Shown: in pieces, positions 62,433 to 64,000 of the stretch
Layout of the letters: every line of letters begins with the position of its first letter
Numbering within the stretch: the first letter of the stretch is position 1
From: Rhynchopus sp. YZ270_cl-10
Taxonomy: Eukaryota; Euglenozoa; Diplonemea; Diplonemida; Diplonemidae
NCBI GenBank assembly: GCA_964035575.1
Contig: OZ037841.1
Coordinates: 248,001-312,000 of the forward strand
Reading direction: 5' to 3'
Length of the DNA: 64,000 nt
Translations under genes and position numbers: made by a program
Notes under the pieces: generated by a model
What the model was told of the DNA's origin: nothing
Databases searched by the model: none
Seen by the model: the letters and a program-made list of their open reading frames with translations, nothing else

Positions 62433-64000
62433 TCAAGCGTTCATAATCTTTTTCACAGCCAAGAGAAGAACACAGAGCACACTCAGCTTCGTGGCAGCGC
62501 TGACAGCACCCCTGTATGCACGCGGCACGAAACCCTTAACGCTGGCCCTCAGGAACACATCGTACAGCCAGCCCGGGTGCGGGAAGGGGGGGATCGGTCC
62601 GTCACGCTTGATGAGCGAGTCCTGGTCGATCACAGAGCGCTTGTGGGTGAACTCATCGAAGCCCCACTTTCCGTGCGAGCAGCCTGCAGAATTGGGGAAA
62701 TAAATGTCAGATAATTGTAGCTGTTTGCCATACCCATTCCGCTCGATCCAGTTCCTCCAAAGGGAAGGTGGGCGTTGGAGTACTGCTCCACGCAGGTGTT
62801 GATGCCGACTCCTCCTGACTGCGATCCGGCAAGGAGCTGTGTGTTGGTGTTTTATTTTTTTTGCATCGACAATCACCCTAAGTACTCACCTTGGCGGGGC
62901 ACTCAATGTTGTCTCCATGTCTTGATGGACAAATTAAGGGGTTTTTTTGTATTCAATGTGTTTTTGTACGAATCATACCTTCTGCTGGAACGCTTTGTTC
63001 TGCGAGAAGATGTAGAACGCAAGCGGCTTGTCGCAGACCTTGTGCACGATCTTGAGGATCTCGTCGTCGTTCTTGTACGTCACAATGGGGAGCACGGGTC
63101 CGAAGATCTCCTCCTTGAGGATGGGCTGGTCGAGGTCCTCGGGGAGCAGGATTGTTGGGGGGAAGAAGCGGTTTTCTGCGTCCACTGTGTCGACGCCTCC
63201 GATGACCACACGGCCCTTAGTGTTGCGCACAAGGTCAGCAATGCGGGTCACGTGGCGGTCGCTGATGACACGGCCAAGATCCTTCGACTTCTTCGGGTCC
63301 GCTCCGAACTGTGCCTCTGCGTCCTTAACCAAAGCCTTGATCAGCTCCTCCTTGCGGTCCTCGTGGACAATAATGTAGTCCGGCGCAATGCACGTCTGCC
63401 CAACGTTCCACCACTTAAAGAACGACACTCTGTTCGTCACGACATCCAGCCTCGCGGTCTTGTCAACAATACACGGCGACTTTCCTCCCAGCTCCAGGGT
63501 CACCGGGGTCAGGTGGTCGGATGCTGCACGCATCACGATCTTACCAACCGCACCGTTTCCTGTGAAGAAGATGTGGTCCCAGTGCAGCTTGAGGAGCGCT
63601 GTGGTCTCGGGGACTGCACCCTGCACGACCTTGACGCAGGCAGGGTCGAGGTATTTGGTGACGAGCTGTTCGATGACCTTGGCGCAGTGTGTCGACACTT
63701 CCGAGGGCTTGATCACAACACAGTTTCCTGCGGCAATGGCAGACACCAGAGGACCAAAGCAGAGGTCAACGGGGTAGTTCCAGGGTGCAATGAGCAGCAT
63801 CACTCCCTTCGGCTCCCTGCGGATGTAGGACGACGCAAGGCGTGTTGGGCAGGTGAGGAAGGGTGTCGTCACCTTCTCATCTGCGGTCCAGCTGTTCAGG
63901 TTGGACAAGGCAAAGCCTGCAGCACCGTGCGCTCCGAAGTCGCCCAGGGCACGGACATTGGACCCACCCAGGTCCTGTCTGACAGCGTTCGCAATGAGGT
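62433..64000 (-). CDS. ALDH3-type (fatty) aldehyde dehydrogenase, 5' end off window
   Basis: Exons 62979-64000 (continues beyond the right edge), 62734-62836 and 62433-62683; introns 62837-62978 (142 nt, GTATGA...ACACAG) and 62684-62733 (50 nt, GTATGG...CTGCAG). Family marks: A-P-W-N-Y-P near the cofactor site, G-x-G-A-V-G-K (F-T-G-N-G-A-V-G), L-E-L-G-G-K-S-P with the catalytic Glu, N-V-G-Q-T-C-I-A-P-D with the nucleophile Cys, E-E-I-F-G-P-V-L-P and H-L-P-F-G-G-T-G-S-S-G-M-G-C-S-H-G-K. The C-terminus ends in a hydrophobic helix (S-V-L-C-V-L-L-L-A-V) with a basic tip, as in membrane-bound fatty aldehyde dehydrogenases (ALDH3A2 type). Expected reaction: NAD(P)-dependent oxidation of long-chain aldehydes at a membrane. 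Confidence 0.92.

Noticed and set aside
62887-62917. Extra 31-nt exon inside the dehydrogenase intron (ends in a GTGAGT donor)
   Set aside because: No acceptor gives a phase that connects to both neighbours, and direct joining of F-Q-Q-K to L-L-A-G-S-Q-S-G-G matches the dehydrogenase family without it.

Overview
The window is nuclear DNA of an intron-bearing microbial eukaryote. The evidence is short spliceosomal introns (43-200 nt when not invaded by a transposon), donors that are nearly always GTATG, acceptors that are nearly always CAG, secretory signal peptides, Pro/Thr-rich extracellular linkers and single-pass membrane anchors, and eukaryotic families (OTU peptidase, GH18, ALDH3-type dehydrogenase, long coiled-coil golgin-like protein). 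All three stop codons are used as stops. The species cannot be fixed from sequence alone. A free-living fornicate-type metamonad (for example a Kipferlia-like organism) is my best guess, with low confidence. Every gene I can support lies on the minus strand.

Positions 1-36452 hold a tandem family of seven paralogous surface-protein genes (genes 1-7 below). Each encodes a signal peptide and one to three-plus copies of a three-module unit (A-B-C, about 330 residues, cysteine-rich, many N-glycosylation sequons, module C resembling a CUB domain). The units are separated by Pro/Thr linkers. The complete members then carry, in most cases, an EGF-like/juxtamembrane cysteine module, a transmembrane helix with a G-A-I-x-G-I-x-V start, and a short cytosolic tail. 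The array shows active reshuffling: unit-sized identical blocks between genes, a hexanucleotide (Pro-Thr)n tract, a deleted-gene scar, a duplicated start fragment, a gene whose first exon is missing beside tRNA-like sequence, and an intron after the membrane helix that is present in some paralogues and absent in others. The spacers are patchworks of shared cassettes and MITEs.

Positions 36899-44160 are a five-exon gene for a golgin-like coiled-coil protein with seven copies of a 126-residue repeat. Its first intron is swollen to 2.96 kb by a transposon that itself contains a second transposon with a satellite array. Positions 47445-51656 are a six-exon gene for a type I membrane protein. One of its introns holds a 1.4-kb near-perfect palindrome inserted only a few bases from the splice donor. 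52076-52780 encodes a small putative nuclear protein. 54255-57304 is a TTAA-flanked piggyBac-like element carrying 9-bp and 7-bp satellites. It is followed by an OTU deubiquitinase-like gene (57889-59222), a secreted GH18 protein (59558-60571) and an ALDH3/fatty-aldehyde-dehydrogenase-like gene that runs off the right edge (62433-64000).

The most interesting features are the mosaic surface-protein family, the nested elements parked inside introns, and a dispersed family of about 35-nt stem-loops with related loops found only between genes.
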